Source of the DNA: Endozoicomonas montiporae CL-33
Lineage (GTDB): Bacteria > Pseudomonadota > Gammaproteobacteria > Pseudomonadales > Endozoicomonadaceae
NCBI RefSeq assembly: GCF_001583435.1
Contig: NZ_CP013251.1
Span: 2,738,206-2,802,205 of the forward strand
Reading direction: 5' to 3'
DNA length: 64,000 nucleotides
Under the pieces are notes generated by a model that worked only from the letters and a program-made list of their open reading frames with translations, ran no database searches and had not been told where the DNA came from. Shown here in pieces: positions 1 to 8,120 of the stretch (positions are counted from its first letter, which is position 1; each line of letters starts with the position of its first letter). The position numbers and the translations under genes are program-made.

Positions 1-28
1 GCAGACCTAACAAACACTCCATACCTTT

Positions 29-52
29 GGGGCTTTCATAGCCCCTTTTTTT
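29..52 (+). terminator. Rho-independent terminator
   Basis: The stem GGGGCT/AGCCCC with loop TTCAT is followed by seven T on the plus strand. It lies just beyond the stop codon of the convergent gene at 51-392, so it probably ends a plus-strand transcript that enters from left of the window. Confidence 0.75.
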
Positions 53-392
53 ATGGATCCAGTTTGTACTCGGTGTACTGGGTATGGATCAGGTTCCGGA
101 TCCGCATCAATGTTTGACTCATGCCCGCCAGAGTGCCTTTACTGAGAGTTATCTGTTCATGTGTAGCTGCCGCATCGATCAGAGTGTTCACCATCTCAAG
201 TAAGTTCATCGCCTTTTCCTTTCGTTCTTCATCCGAAGCAGCTTCTGAGACGCAGTCATGACACGGCATCTGTATCAGAATCAGTTTTTTATTCAAAGGG
301 TCATAGTTTAACGTTGTGCCCGGTTCTTTCATTGGCTCTTTCAGCGTGTTAATAAGCCACTTTGCTTTGTCGTCTAATTTATCGTTCGACAT
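51..392 (-). CDS. Hypothetical protein of the integrated element
   Basis: This 113-residue protein starts with MSNDKLDDKAKW and I do not recognise its family. The frame stays open upstream to a GTG at 464, but that start has no ribosome-binding site. The ATG at 392 has AGGA very close upstream, so I prefer it with moderate confidence. The sequence is mostly helical in appearance, with a CHDC motif in the first half. It is divergent from the ribbon-helix-helix gene at 537 and shares its intergenic region, so the palindrome at 492-512 could control both. It is probably an accessory gene of the element integrated in tRNA-Leu. Confidence 0.55.
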   Translation of the reverse strand: MSNDKLDDKAKWLINTLKEPMKEPGTTLNYDPLNKKLILIQMPCHDCVSEAASDEERKEKAMNLLEMVNTLIDAAATHEQITLSKGTLAGMSQTLMRIRNLIHTQYTEYKLDP

Positions 393-491
393 TGTCCTAC
401 CTGATTTTGTATCGGATTTTTTTTTGACCTGACAGTAAGTTAGCAGTTTTTTGATTAACTGCACGGTGCAGTTACCCGTAAGACTGGGATA

Positions 492-512
492 GCTAACACA
501 ATATGTGTTAGC
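492..512. promoter_or_regulatory. Palindromic operator upstream of RHH gene
   Basis: A perfect inverted repeat, GCTAACACA / ATA / TGTGTTAGC, lies 25 bp before the ribbon-helix-helix gene and between divergent genes. Arc/MetJ-type repressors commonly bind such palindromes and autoregulate. The assignment to this protein is inferred from position. Confidence 0.6.
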
Positions 513-536
513 ACGGTATACATACGGGAGGCTGCA

Positions 537-755
537 ATGAGCAGGTCATGGCCTGTCTACAGCCTGCGGGTACCTGAAGAGGTGCACGAAAAAATTAGCA
601 AGGCTGCAAGACAGAATAAACGTTCGATCAACAGTGAGTACCTTCATCGGGTAGAGTCGTCACTGGAGCAGGAGAGCACGCTGGCGCAGGTGTTGGTGGA
701 GCTTCAAAGGCTGAGTGAAAAAATTGATGCGCTGGAAGGTAAAAAGCCAGATTGA
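537..755 (+). CDS. Arc-type ribbon-helix-helix DNA-binding protein
   Basis: The 72-residue protein has the Arc-family pattern: a short beta strand (VYSLRVPEEVHEKI), then helices with KRSINSEYLHRVE, followed by a short coiled-coil tail (VLVELQRLSEKIDALEG). RHH proteins of this size dimerise and repress their own promoters in phages, plasmids and toxin-antitoxin loci. GGGAGG lies 7 bp before the ATG, and a perfect palindrome just upstream is the likely operator. A strong terminator follows the stop codon. No toxin-like partner is visible next to it, so a regulator of the integrated element is the best reading. Confidence 0.8.
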   Translation: MSRSWPVYSLRVPEEVHEKISKAARQNKRSINSEYLHRVESSLEQESTLAQVLVELQRLSEKIDALEGKKPD

Positions 756-769
756 TGTCTGGCTTTTTA
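740..769. terminator. Terminator hairpin, copy 1 of a duplicated sequence
   Basis: The stem AAAGCCAGA / TCTGGCTTT with loop TTGATG is followed by T residues. It overlaps the 3' end of the RHH gene. A nearly identical hairpin lies at 1107-1136, on the far side of the 92-residue gene. Confidence 0.75.
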
Positions 770-810
770 ATCGGTTACTTCTGATTATTCACCTAACTCT
801 ATAGCCAGTT

Positions 811-1089
811 TTACGGGTAGTCTTTAACAATCTCCGGGTAATCGTCCATAGTGTAATGAACGCATGCCGGTTCATTATTATTGACTGTGATTTTCTCAAA
901 CATTCTGAAAATCTCTTGATCGTTATTTTCCTCATACCTTGGATATTCTTTCAGGAATGCTTGTTTCGGTGTTAAGCCTTGTTCGTAGTATCTTCTCCAT
1001 GGTTTATCACCACGGTAAGGTTCTATATGGCTGTGTGATGTATCAGCCACCTGTTGCAACCATTTTCGGTACTTATTGTTTTCTTCCAT
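811..1089 (-). CDS. Hypothetical protein, 92 aa
   Basis: The protein is acidic and aromatic-rich (many E, Y, W), and I do not recognise its family. The start at 1089 has GGAG 8 bp upstream (GGAGCAAAGACA before ATG), which supports the call. It is flanked on both sides by copies of the same terminator hairpin, so it is probably an independent transcription unit, a cassette-like cargo gene of the element. Confidence 0.6.
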   Translation of the reverse strand: MEENNKYRKWLQQVADTSHSHIEPYRGDKPWRRYYEQGLTPKQAFLKEYPRYEENNDQEIFRMFEKITVNNNEPACVHYTMDDYPEIVKDYP

Positions 1090-1106
1090 TGTCTTTGCTC
1101 CGTTGA

Positions 1107-1136
1107 AAAAAGCCAGATTGATGTCTGGCTTTTTAT
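1107..1136. terminator. Terminator hairpin, copy 2 of a duplicated sequence
   Basis: This has the same stem-loop as at 740-769 (AAAGCCAGA, TTGATG, TCTGGCTTT plus T tract), between the 92-residue gene and the end of the 94-residue gene. It is a symmetric hairpin and may work in both directions. The duplication suggests that the gene between the copies was inserted as a unit. Confidence 0.7.
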
Positions 1137-1142
1137 TAAAGG

Positions 1143-1427
1143 TTATTTGATTTTCAAGTGAACACCACTGTCATGACAATAACTAACCTCCAGTGTCTTT
1201 TTCCTAAACTTTCCATTCTTGGTAAATAAGTCATTCCTAAAAACTCTGTTGGTGTCTTCTTTTTGAAAACCTTCAGCACTAATTTCTAAATGGCTTAAAT
1301 ACCCTTTTGAACCATGCCAGTTTACACTGAATTTACTACCTGTTTGGTTATATGCTTCTGCTACGAAAAAGGAAACAAGCTCAATCATCCCAATGTGCTG
1401 AAGAGGAATTTCCATTATTTGAATCAC
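1143..1427 (-). CDS. Hypothetical protein, 94 aa
   Basis: The family is not recognised. The GTG start at 1427 overlaps the stop of the upstream 64-residue gene (GTGA) and has GGAG six bases upstream, which suggests translational coupling. The sequence is a mixture of predicted strands and basic residues with no membrane segment. It is the last gene of a minus-strand run that begins with the 259-residue membrane protein at 2402, and the hairpin at 1107-1136 follows it. Confidence 0.55.
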   Translation of the reverse strand: MIQIMEIPLQHIGMIELVSFFVAEAYNQTGSKFSVNWHGSKGYLSHLEISAEGFQKEDTNRVFRNDLFTKNGKFRKKTLEVSYCHDSGVHLKIK

Positions 1428-1618
1428 ATCTGACTCCTAGCCGCTTGGCTGTTGGTTTGTTCTACATAATTAATAACGCTGATCAGTTCACCAACTGCGG
1501 TAATTTGCTCTCTTCGGCTTCGGTGTTCTTCAGGTGTTCTTGGTTTTTGCCGTTGTAGGGCTTTTAATTCTATTGATAGTTCCAGCAGTGCTAGTTGATT
1601 GATATTGTTGTCTTGCAT
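1424..1618 (-). CDS. Small hypothetical protein, 64 aa
   Basis: The protein is short, helical and charged (ELKALQRQKPRTPEEHRSRREQ), and I cannot assign it to a family. Its ATG at 1618 lies a few bases after the stop of the membrane protein gene, and its stop overlaps the GTG of the next gene. It is supported by tight operon packing rather than homology. Confidence 0.5.
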   Translation of the reverse strand: MQDNNINQLALLELSIELKALQRQKPRTPEEHRSRREQITAVGELISVINYVEQTNSQAARSQM

Positions 1619-1622
1619 CTGC

Positions 1623-2402
1623 TTACACCTTCAATTCCAACTGCTTACAGGTTCTGGTGATAGTCATAGCATCACTCTGGCTGCACTTGAGCAGATCCCG
1701 AACTTGTCTTACTGAGAGTCGCTCAATTTTACCATTGTCCAGTGCTTCAATAACGCTTTGAACTTCAGGAGTAACGCTGATAGTAACGGGGGGTTGCTCT
1801 GTTACTTCATGGGTTACGGGTGCCTGTGGTGCTTCGGAATACAGTCGGTTCGTTACTGGCTGAGTGCTACGGGATAGCAGTATCACCAGCCCGTCCAGCA
1901 TTAATGCCACCAGAACAATAAAGCCATTGACTACAGTAACGCCCGGTAACGGTGTTACTTGCTCAATTCTTACAGCGGCAGAGTACAATCCGGTGGGCTG
2001 GATAACAGGCAGCGCGTCCAGTTCTTTCTGTACTTCCAGTGCGCGGGTGACATAGTCCCTTGCCATATAACCGTTGATGGCACTTTGCAGGGTTTCCCGT
2101 TGCTGGCGGATTTGCATGTCGCGGTCTTCGGCGGCCGACAATGTGGCTACGCTCGCCATCACACTGAAAGCAACCACAGCAACAACGCTGCCACCACACA
2201 CCAGCATTCCCCAGCCTGAATCCTTGCGCTTTTCTTCCTGAAACATCGCAGGCAGTTGCAGCAGTGCAGCAGCCTGCATGGTGACCAGTGTTAAGGCAAA
2301 CAATCCACCCTGATAACCGGGAGCCAGTGACCAGCCGAAACCGAAGGTCATAATTAAAGTGATGGTCAGTAACGTGTTACGGAGGTGTTTTTGTGTATTC
2401 AT
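1623..2402 (-). CDS. Membrane protein with C-terminal helix-turn-helix-like region
   Basis: The 259-residue protein has about four hydrophobic segments: residues 10-28, 33-52, 66-90 and about 160-176. A helical linker between the third and fourth contains EDRDMQIRQQRETLQSAI. After a Pro/Thr/Val-rich stretch, the C-terminal 50 residues (ERLSVRQVRDLLKCSQSDAMTITRTCKQL) look like a winged-helix or HTH motif seen at the C-terminus of membrane proteins on integrative plasmids and phages. GGAG lies 7 bp before the ATG. It is the first gene of a short minus-strand unit downstream of the replication genes. Its function is unknown; a membrane-tethered regulator is inference. Confidence 0.65.
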   Translation of the reverse strand: MNTQKHLRNTLLTITLIMTFGFGWSLAPGYQGGLFALTLVTMQAAALLQLPAMFQEEKRKDSGWGMLVCGGSVVAVVAFSVMASVATLSAAEDRDMQIRQQRETLQSAINGYMARDYVTRALEVQKELDALPVIQPTGLYSAAVRIEQVTPLPGVTVVNGFIVLVALMLDGLVILLSRSTQPVTNRLYSEAPQAPVTHEVTEQPPVTISVTPEVQSVIEALDNGKIERLSVRQVRDLLKCSQSDAMTITRTCKQLELKV

Positions 2403-2414
2403 GGTGTTACTCCG

Positions 2415-3185
2415 TTAAGCATTAATCGTGGCAGGTGTGACGTTTTTGGCTTGTTCCCAGGCTTCTTCGGTGAGTCCCTTATAATCAGCCATTAATAGTT
2501 CTTTTTTCCATGGCTCTAATGAATCTTTCGCTTTATCAAACCAGCTAATAAATTGCTTCAGGTGGTTGGTAAAACACTTTTGTACATAATGGCTATTCAA
2601 TCCGAACCGGCGAAACAATCGCACCAGTTCCGGTTTTTTATTATTAGTGGCGCACTGTTCAATATGTCCGATGTAATTGCGGATCATCATATTGCATTCG
2701 GCAAAGTCGTCTGCTGAAAATTGAATAAACGGGGCTTTGTGATCAACAAAGGTTGCCATGGGTTTTGCGTCTTGCTGGCCAGTAAATTCTTTCACCATGT
2801 CTACTGCTTTCATGGCGGTTTTCTTGCTGACCTTGGCAATAGGGCGGGTGACTTCCAGCAGAGTGTCGGCCAGTGCCGATCCGATGCGTTTTAGTTGGCT
2901 GGCGAGTGTGTGCAGGTCAAGGCAGAACCAGACTTTTGCAGGTACACCGCACAGCTTTTCCTGCATGAGTCCGGCTGCAATCAGGCGGCGGCGTGCGGTT
3001 TCCTGTTCGCTGCGGGTGAGTCCGGTTTCTTCGGTGATTTGTTTGGCGGTTTTGTAGAACCAGCCATTGCGCTGGCGGGTGGTTTTGTTCTGTGACCAGT
3101 AGAAAAACTGGGAGAGCATGACCGCAGCAGCGGCGGATCCGGATACTTCGCGAAACTCTGGGCGGTAGGCGACGACGTTTGTCAT
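2415..3185 (-). CDS. Phage replication O-like helix-turn-helix protein
   Basis: The protein starts MTNVVAYRPEFREVSGSAAA. This N-terminal pattern, followed by LSQFFYWSQNK and a winged helix (GWFYKTAKQITEETGLTRSEQETARRRL), is characteristic of phage and prophage replication-initiation or O-like proteins. The open frame extends upstream to 3464, but the ATG at 3185 has an excellent AAGGAG, so I shorten the gene to 256 residues. The C-terminal half is basic and unassigned. It is probably part of the replication module together with the primase-helicase at 5222. The 426-bp leader upstream carries a candidate plus-strand RNA. Confidence 0.75.
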   Translation of the reverse strand: MTNVVAYRPEFREVSGSAAAAVMLSQFFYWSQNKTTRQRNGWFYKTAKQITEETGLTRSEQETARRRLIAAGLMQEKLCGVPAKVWFCLDLHTLASQLKRIGSALADTLLEVTRPIAKVSKKTAMKAVDMVKEFTGQQDAKPMATFVDHKAPFIQFSADDFAECNMMIRNYIGHIEQCATNNKKPELVRLFRRFGLNSHYVQKCFTNHLKQFISWFDKAKDSLEPWKKELLMADYKGLTEEAWEQAKNVTPATINA

Positions 3186-3434
3186 GTTGGGCTCCTTTTG
3201 GTGGAGCCTGTCGCCCAGGGTGATAAGTCTGATTGGCGACAGGCTTGTCAGGGTTATCACCACCGGTAAAAGGTAACCGGCCTGCTTTCGCAGCCCCAAC
3301 AAGCCTGTCATTAACTGGCAGGTATGCTGAATTCTGGCACAAAAAAAACCGCATGTCGGCGGCTTGTGCTGCCCTTTTAGACCGGGGTGATAATCCGGAT
3401 TCCAGATTTTGCTGGAACGATTAGAACTATAATT

Positions 3435-3612
3435 CAGGAAACTGATTATTGCAACAAACATCAATGATTTGTGTGGTCTGCCGTAAGTAATCAGTCATAG
3501 GTTTTTGTGTGGTGTTCTTATGTATTAGTTTGCCGGATTCCAGCAAACTAATTTGCCCTATTTGACTGTTCGCTTTTACGCCCACTGGCCTTTTTCCAGT
3601 GGGCTTTTTTTT
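3435..3612 (+). ncRNA. Candidate structured antisense RNA opposite the O-like gene leader
   Basis: This 426-bp gap between minus-strand genes contains plus-strand signals that no gene explains. There is a TATAAT at 3428-3433, a perfect 10-bp hairpin (ATTAGTTTGC / GCAAACTAAT) at 3524-3552, and a strong terminator at 3580-3612 (GCCCACTGG / CCAGTGGGC plus eight T). No good -35 box is visible. An RNA of about 170 nt would be antisense to the 5' leader of the O-like gene, a common way to control replication in plasmids. The exact ends are uncertain. Confidence 0.4.
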
Positions 3613-3832
3613 ACTCCCAATCATCAACCATCTCTTTGCCGGTGCGTACCCAGTAGTTAAATTTTTTGCAGAACTTTGTGCAGCGGTTTAACCATGGGCA
3701 GGTATCACAAGGGCAGTTTTTTACATAGAACGTATGCCGGACAACGCTACTGGCTGATTCGCCTTTCACTCTGCCATTGACCGTCATGTCTACCTTATAA
3801 ACGTCGGGCTCTCTGGTGGTTACCGTCGTCAT
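3611..3832 (-). CDS. Small cysteine-rich protein
   Basis: The 73-residue protein carries a cluster CPCDTCPWLNRCTKFCKKF, which probably binds a metal, after an N-terminal half predicted as beta strand. The ATG at 3832 overlaps the stop of the preceding gene (ATGA). The family is not recognised. The gene sits in the minus-strand replication operon of the element, and a role as a zinc-binding accessory factor is inference. Confidence 0.55.
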   Translation of the reverse strand: MTTVTTREPDVYKVDMTVNGRVKGESASSVVRHTFYVKNCPCDTCPWLNRCTKFCKKFNYWVRTGKEMVDDWE

Positions 3833-4263
3833 GCGTACACTCCTTCACTGACATAGCTGGTGCCATTGCAGTTGATGCAGATTTCTGTGGTCAGGTCGTT
3901 GTCGTCGTCCATGTTGCTGTACTGTTTGCCGGTTCCGTAGCATTCCGGGCACTGGCGTTTCCAGCGGTTATTGACGTTGTAATGGTTCCAGCTGTCCCAT
4001 AAATCCAGAAATACCTGATTGCCGTTCTCGATTAGCTCCTGTGGCTCTGTACCCAGTGTTACCCGCGCAACAATAAACGTCAGTGCATGACGCAAATGGT
4101 TAGAGTCCAGCAGACTGAGGTCATTAATATTTAGCTGCCACTCTTCACCGTTGAACGCACTGAGCAAAACCTGCGCGGCGGTCTTGGCTGCGGATGTGCC
4201 AGAGTACGCCAGATTGATCAAAGCGCGGGTGGATGCTGTGTACTGTTCCATTGTTATTTGCAT
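3829..4263 (-). CDS. Zinc-finger protein with DnaJ-type CxxCxGxG motif
   Basis: The 144-residue protein has a helical N-terminal region and a C-terminal pair of CxxC motifs (CPECYGTGKQY ... CINCNGTSYV). These resemble half of a DnaJ central zinc domain, and such proteins are frequent in phage antitermination and late-control positions. GGGGAG precedes the ATG at 4263. It overlaps the start of the 73-residue gene by four bases. Antitermination is a possibility, not shown. Confidence 0.6.
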   Translation of the reverse strand: MQITMEQYTASTRALINLAYSGTSAAKTAAQVLLSAFNGEEWQLNINDLSLLDSNHLRHALTFIVARVTLGTEPQELIENGNQVFLDLWDSWNHYNVNNRWKRQCPECYGTGKQYSNMDDDNDLTTEICINCNGTSYVSEGVYA

Positions 4264-4268
4264 GGTGC

Positions 4269-4583
4269 TTACTCCCCGGTTAACACTTTAATGGTTTGAA
4301 AGACTGTCCAGCCTTTTTTTGTGAGTCGCAGACTGGTGCGTCGTTTGTCGTAAGGATCGGCACCGACCATTAACAGATCCATGCCGTGTTTTTCCCTGCC
4401 TCGTCTGCCTTTTGCCAACATGGCCACCTGGTGCTGAACTTCGGTGTGCGGCATGGCCAGCTCGGCAGCAATGTCACAAATGGCAGCGCCTTCATAATCT
4501 GCCACCATTGCCAGTATTTTCAGCTTGATCAGATCCAGTGCAGGGTACCGATCAGCCAGCCTGAACAGTGGGCTGTTAAACAT
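4269..4583 (-). CDS. Winged-helix protein, MarR-like
   Basis: The 104-residue protein has the pattern of a winged helix: an N-terminal helix (RYPALDLIKLKILAMVADYEGAAICDIAAELAMPHTEVQHQVAML), then a wing (DPYDKRRTSLRLTKKG) as in MarR-type regulators. AGGA lies nine bases before the ATG. It overlaps the 130-residue gene upstream by eight bases, so the two are probably translated together. It likely acts as a regulator within the element's replication operon. Confidence 0.65.
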   Translation of the reverse strand: MFNSPLFRLADRYPALDLIKLKILAMVADYEGAAICDIAAELAMPHTEVQHQVAMLAKGRRGREKHGMDLLMVGADPYDKRRTSLRLTKKGWTVFQTIKVLTGE

Positions 4584-4968
4584 GACTGGCGTTCCTGGTC
4601 TTTAATATGTCGTTGACGCGGTTGCGGATATCCACGTACCACTCGTAATTGCGCTGGCTTCGCTTGGCCAGTTCTTTCAACTGGGTGAACCGCATCTGGC
4701 GCAGGTTTTGGGGCATGTCGGCAATTTGCAGGGCAAGCTGCTCTCTCATGCGGCGGGTAATGTCCTGTTTAAGAGCTGGCACCTTCATGGTTTTTAAAAA
4801 GTCGCGCTGCTGGCTGAATGGCTGGCTGATCAGGTGTCTGGCTAGGCAGTCGCGTTTGTGGTTTTCCTGTCTGGCTTCTTCTCTGGCGTTCATCATGTTC
4901 TGTTTTCCGCAGGGTAGGTTGTGAAATTTCCGCGCTTTCCGCACTTCAAGCTGTAGCCCTTGTCTCAT
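4576..4968 (-). CDS. Hypothetical basic helical protein
   Basis: The 130-residue protein is strongly basic and helical, rich in R, K, Q and M. No family is recognised. The ATG at 4968 is the longest option; a double ATG at about 4896 is an alternative, and neither has a good ribosome-binding site. It overlaps the winged-helix gene downstream by eight bases. Its place between primase-helicase and regulators suggests a nucleic-acid role. Confidence 0.5.
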   Translation of the reverse strand: MRQGLQLEVRKARKFHNLPCGKQNMMNAREEARQENHKRDCLARHLISQPFSQQRDFLKTMKVPALKQDITRRMREQLALQIADMPQNLRQMRFTQLKELAKRSQRNYEWYVDIRNRVNDILKTRNASHV

Positions 4969-5221
4969 GCGGGTTTGAAGGTGAAGCTGGAAGCTGCACC
5001 TTAGTTCACTGTTTTTCTCAAGCCTTTGATTTCTCTGGGGTTGCGGGTTCCATGCTGGTGCAGTTTTATAAATTCAAAATTTGCACCTCGGTTCATGCTT
5101 GGTGCAGTAAAAGTGAAGTTGTCTATATCTGTGTAAGTCATTGGTATATCTGTCTTTTAAGGTTTTTCTAATCATTGGTGCGGGTAGTGCGGTGTTTTTG
5201 GCATATACCCACTGTTCCGGT
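4969..5221. other. Gap downstream of primase-helicase
   Basis: No convincing gene is present. A 70-codon minus-strand frame at 5074-5286 begins inside the end of the primase gene and looks like chance. The repeated words TGCACCT and GGTGCA around 4990-5105 may be binding sites, but I cannot support a function. Confidence 0.4.
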
Positions 5222-7948
5222 TTATGCTTGCTTCTTTTTGTCTCTGGGATCTTTTTCAAAAATCCAGCAATAGGCAGTTTCTCCATTGCCGAGGATCTTG
5301 CTTTTAACGTTTCCGATCTTTACAAATGGGTGTCTCTGGTTGTTTTTTAGTAATGGCTTCAGGTCTCGCATGCGGGTACTTAGGCCATTCAGGTTGTGCT
5401 GCTTGCACATAGCTTCGAACTCAGTCATTTTGATAGCGATGTATTCCGGCTTTATTGAATGGTTCAGTCTGTCTCGGCCAAAGCTGTCTGAACCTGGGCG
5501 GTTCATATGTTCGAAATATTCCCAGAACTGCTCGACTAATGGATCATCAGTTCTGCGCCTCTTCTCTCTATCCTGCGCTCTTTCCCACACGTACTCTTCA
5601 AGATGCTGACACATGACATTTGTCAGATATTTAGGGCTAAAGATAATTTGCAGACAGTGGATAAATGCCGCTGTCATGGCATGGAATTCAGCGATACGGA
5701 TCATCATTTTGCTGTTACGACGTTTGAATTCAATTTCCAGCCGGGCAAACTCCTTTCGGAACCGAGCTAAAATTCTGCCTTCATTTTCCAAGGCAAGGTC
5801 TCGCCAGCCACATAAGTCTTCAGCCCGAAGATTCATCATCTTGCGAAACCAAATATCGGACTCACCTGGTATGTGGTGGTCTCGGGTACAGTGCAGGTGA
5901 ACTATTCTCGACATAATGGCTTCTGAGCCATTAACCATGTTGTTTTGGCTAATACACAAGCCACCTTTAAAGGTAATAACGTCTGTGTCTGTCCCACGTT
6001 TTTTTAAACCAGTACGGCGCAGGATGCCGCCGTAGTCAGTCAGAGGCTTCAGTTCTTCTACATTAAATTTGCTGTCTGCATCACCTTCCAGAAGAACAAA
6101 AGGAAAGTTTGAAGCCTGTGCCATGCCCCGAGCAGAGCCAACATTTGAACCCCGCTGGGGGCTGTCTCCTTCATAGTTTTCTCTACCTACCAGACGCCAC
6201 AAGATGTTCAGCATGGCGGATTTACCAGCGCCAGCTTCACCAGTTACTTCAAGAAATGGCCAGCTTTTAAATTCCTTTCTAACTTGTTCCGCAAAAAGGG
6301 TTCCAAGCCACCATGCCATCGCTACGATGCCTTTATCGGTAAATACACGGTGAAAAAGCGGTAGCCAGTCAGGTGTCCATTGTTTATTAGATCGGGTCAG
6401 TTTGATGTCATTTGCATTACTTTTAATGCTGTGGTTCCCAGCTTGCAAATAGCCCATCTGGTTGCTTTTCAGCATGCTGCTGTTATAAAAGCCAAAGTCT
6501 TTGGGGGCGTTAGGATTGTTTGGATTGTCTTCCCCAACAAATGCATAAACACCTGTATCTTTGTCATAGCCAATAAAAGACAGGGTTCTTACAATATTGA
6601 TGCCATAGTCAAACCAACGTTTTTCGAGTATTTCCATATCATTGGCGTCACCATTAAAACGCCCACCTGGAGTATTGTCTTTCAGTGCTTCACTAAAAGC
6701 GCCTGGGCTTTTCAGGTCACCGGCCGTTAGGGAAATTATTCTTGGCTGGCTTCGGTTCTTAAAAGTAATGCGAAACACATACCACCGATCTCTGGTTACA
6801 GAATCTTCTTCTGTGTACAGGAATTCAGGGTATACAGGGCTAATCTGTACAGGTTGTCCAGAATACCCAGCAAAAACTTTCATTGCCGATGAAAGCTCTG
6901 CATCTGGTTCTGTCCAGAAATGACTGCGGCTATCTTCACCGAATGTTTCTTCAAAATCAGACAGTGCCTTATCACTGAGCTTAAAGCGCCATAAGGCATT
7001 ACCATGGTCAATAACAAGTCTGGGCAGTGGATTTCTTAGCCATAGCCAGAATGCTTTTTCTTTCTCATCTTTTGCCTGAGATAGACAACCACGCCACAGG
7101 CTTTCGTTTAGATATTTACGATCTAAATTTCCGTCGACATATTCTTCATTCCAGTCTTTCTTTCCGCGACAAAGCATTACTTGTACGGTTTCACCCAGAT
7201 CCTCTATAAACTTGATATGGTCTGAAAGGTGTTTCAATCCGCCATTATCATTGTCATATGCCAGTACCCAAACAATATCTCTACCGACATTCTCTTTAAT
7301 TAAGTTGCGAGCAAGATTACTACCGCCAAAAGCTGCAACTGCTTTGTAATTGGTCTGAATATCCTGATTAAGGTGGTAAAACACCCAAGCATTAAAAATG
7401 CCTTCAGTGATTACACAGATATCGCCTTCTTCCAGAGTAAAGCCAGGCGGCTGCCAGTGGCGGTCTTCCTTCGGTGTATTTCTTGAGTAGTTGTTCTTTC
7501 TTTTGGCTTGAGCAATATGATTTTTATCAATCAAGCGCTCTTCAAAGGCTCCTTCCCAAAGCTTTATATAAACAGTAGGAGCCATAAGACCGTTTGACTG
7601 AAAACATCCCTGCGAATACCACCCGGCAATAATTCCAGAATTAAAACCGCGAGCCTCTTCCAGATAGGCTCGTGCTGTGGCATTCGGATCGTCAACTGTT
7701 GCAGGGAATCGTTCGACATAGTTTTCATACAGATCCGGGTAAAGGCTGCGGGTAGTTTCTGTGTAACCGCAGCTATCGGTATGATCACAAAAAACACGTC
7801 CGGGCTTCTCTATCTTTACCCATACTGATTTGCGGTTGCACTCAGGACACCGGCCATAGCGCAATACTTTGGAGGTTTCTTTAAAGCTGAAAGAGTGATC
7901 GTTACGCAGGGCATCAACAATTTCTGCATCCCTGTCAAAATGAAACAT
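5222..7948 (-). CDS. Toprim primase-helicase
   Basis: The 908-residue replication enzyme begins with a CHC2-like zinc ribbon (CPECNRK ... CDHTDSCGY, residues about 34-61). A Toprim domain follows, with the acidic residues visible in CVITEGIFNAW and in WVLAYDNDNGG. An ATPase/helicase domain has the Walker A GEAGAGKSAM around residue 590. Fused primase-helicases of this layout drive autonomous replication of P4-like satellites and integrative plasmids. GGAG precedes the ATG at 7948, which overlaps the 61-residue gene upstream by 14 bases. It is the core of the minus-strand operon that starts with the AlpA-like gene at 8428. All expected motifs are present, so it is probably functional. Confidence 0.85.
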   Translation of the reverse strand: MFHFDRDAEIVDALRNDHSFSFKETSKVLRYGRCPECNRKSVWVKIEKPGRVFCDHTDSCGYTETTRSLYPDLYENYVERFPATVDDPNATARAYLEEARGFNSGIIAGWYSQGCFQSNGLMAPTVYIKLWEGAFEERLIDKNHIAQAKRKNNYSRNTPKEDRHWQPPGFTLEEGDICVITEGIFNAWVFYHLNQDIQTNYKAVAAFGGSNLARNLIKENVGRDIVWVLAYDNDNGGLKHLSDHIKFIEDLGETVQVMLCRGKKDWNEEYVDGNLDRKYLNESLWRGCLSQAKDEKEKAFWLWLRNPLPRLVIDHGNALWRFKLSDKALSDFEETFGEDSRSHFWTEPDAELSSAMKVFAGYSGQPVQISPVYPEFLYTEEDSVTRDRWYVFRITFKNRSQPRIISLTAGDLKSPGAFSEALKDNTPGGRFNGDANDMEILEKRWFDYGINIVRTLSFIGYDKDTGVYAFVGEDNPNNPNAPKDFGFYNSSMLKSNQMGYLQAGNHSIKSNANDIKLTRSNKQWTPDWLPLFHRVFTDKGIVAMAWWLGTLFAEQVRKEFKSWPFLEVTGEAGAGKSAMLNILWRLVGRENYEGDSPQRGSNVGSARGMAQASNFPFVLLEGDADSKFNVEELKPLTDYGGILRRTGLKKRGTDTDVITFKGGLCISQNNMVNGSEAIMSRIVHLHCTRDHHIPGESDIWFRKMMNLRAEDLCGWRDLALENEGRILARFRKEFARLEIEFKRRNSKMMIRIAEFHAMTAAFIHCLQIIFSPKYLTNVMCQHLEEYVWERAQDREKRRRTDDPLVEQFWEYFEHMNRPGSDSFGRDRLNHSIKPEYIAIKMTEFEAMCKQHNLNGLSTRMRDLKPLLKNNQRHPFVKIGNVKSKILGNGETAYCWIFEKDPRDKKKQA

Positions 7949-8120
7949 GGTCGTCTCCTTGAGCTTCTACTCTAAGGTCTGCCCAGCTTTTTAGCTGGGG
8001 AAAATCTTTCGCAAACAGTTCAAATGCAATCTTGGCTGCTGATTTCTCATTGCATGTATAAACACAATCCACCAGTTCCCCCTGGGGCGTGGTAACACGA
8101 AAATATTGATACTGATTCAT
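7935..8120 (-). CDS. Small hypothetical protein, 61 aa
   Basis: The protein starts MNQYQYFRVTTPQGELVDCVYTC, which suggests a short beta-rich fold, and I do not know its family. The ATG at 8120 overlaps the stop of the AlpA-like gene (ATGA), and its 3' end overlaps the primase start. Small genes like this often sit between the regulator and the primase in satellite-type elements. Confidence 0.55.
   Translation of the reverse strand: MNQYQYFRVTTPQGELVDCVYTCNEKSAAKIAFELFAKDFPQLKSWADLRVEAQGDDHVSF

Noticed and set aside
1959..2219. Plus-strand frames opposite the minus-strand element genes
   Set aside because: They are shadows of the membrane protein gene, without ribosome-binding sites or recognisable domains.
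5074..5286. Minus-strand 70-codon frame after the primase
   Set aside because: It starts inside the primase gene, has no ribosome-binding site and its composition is not convincing.
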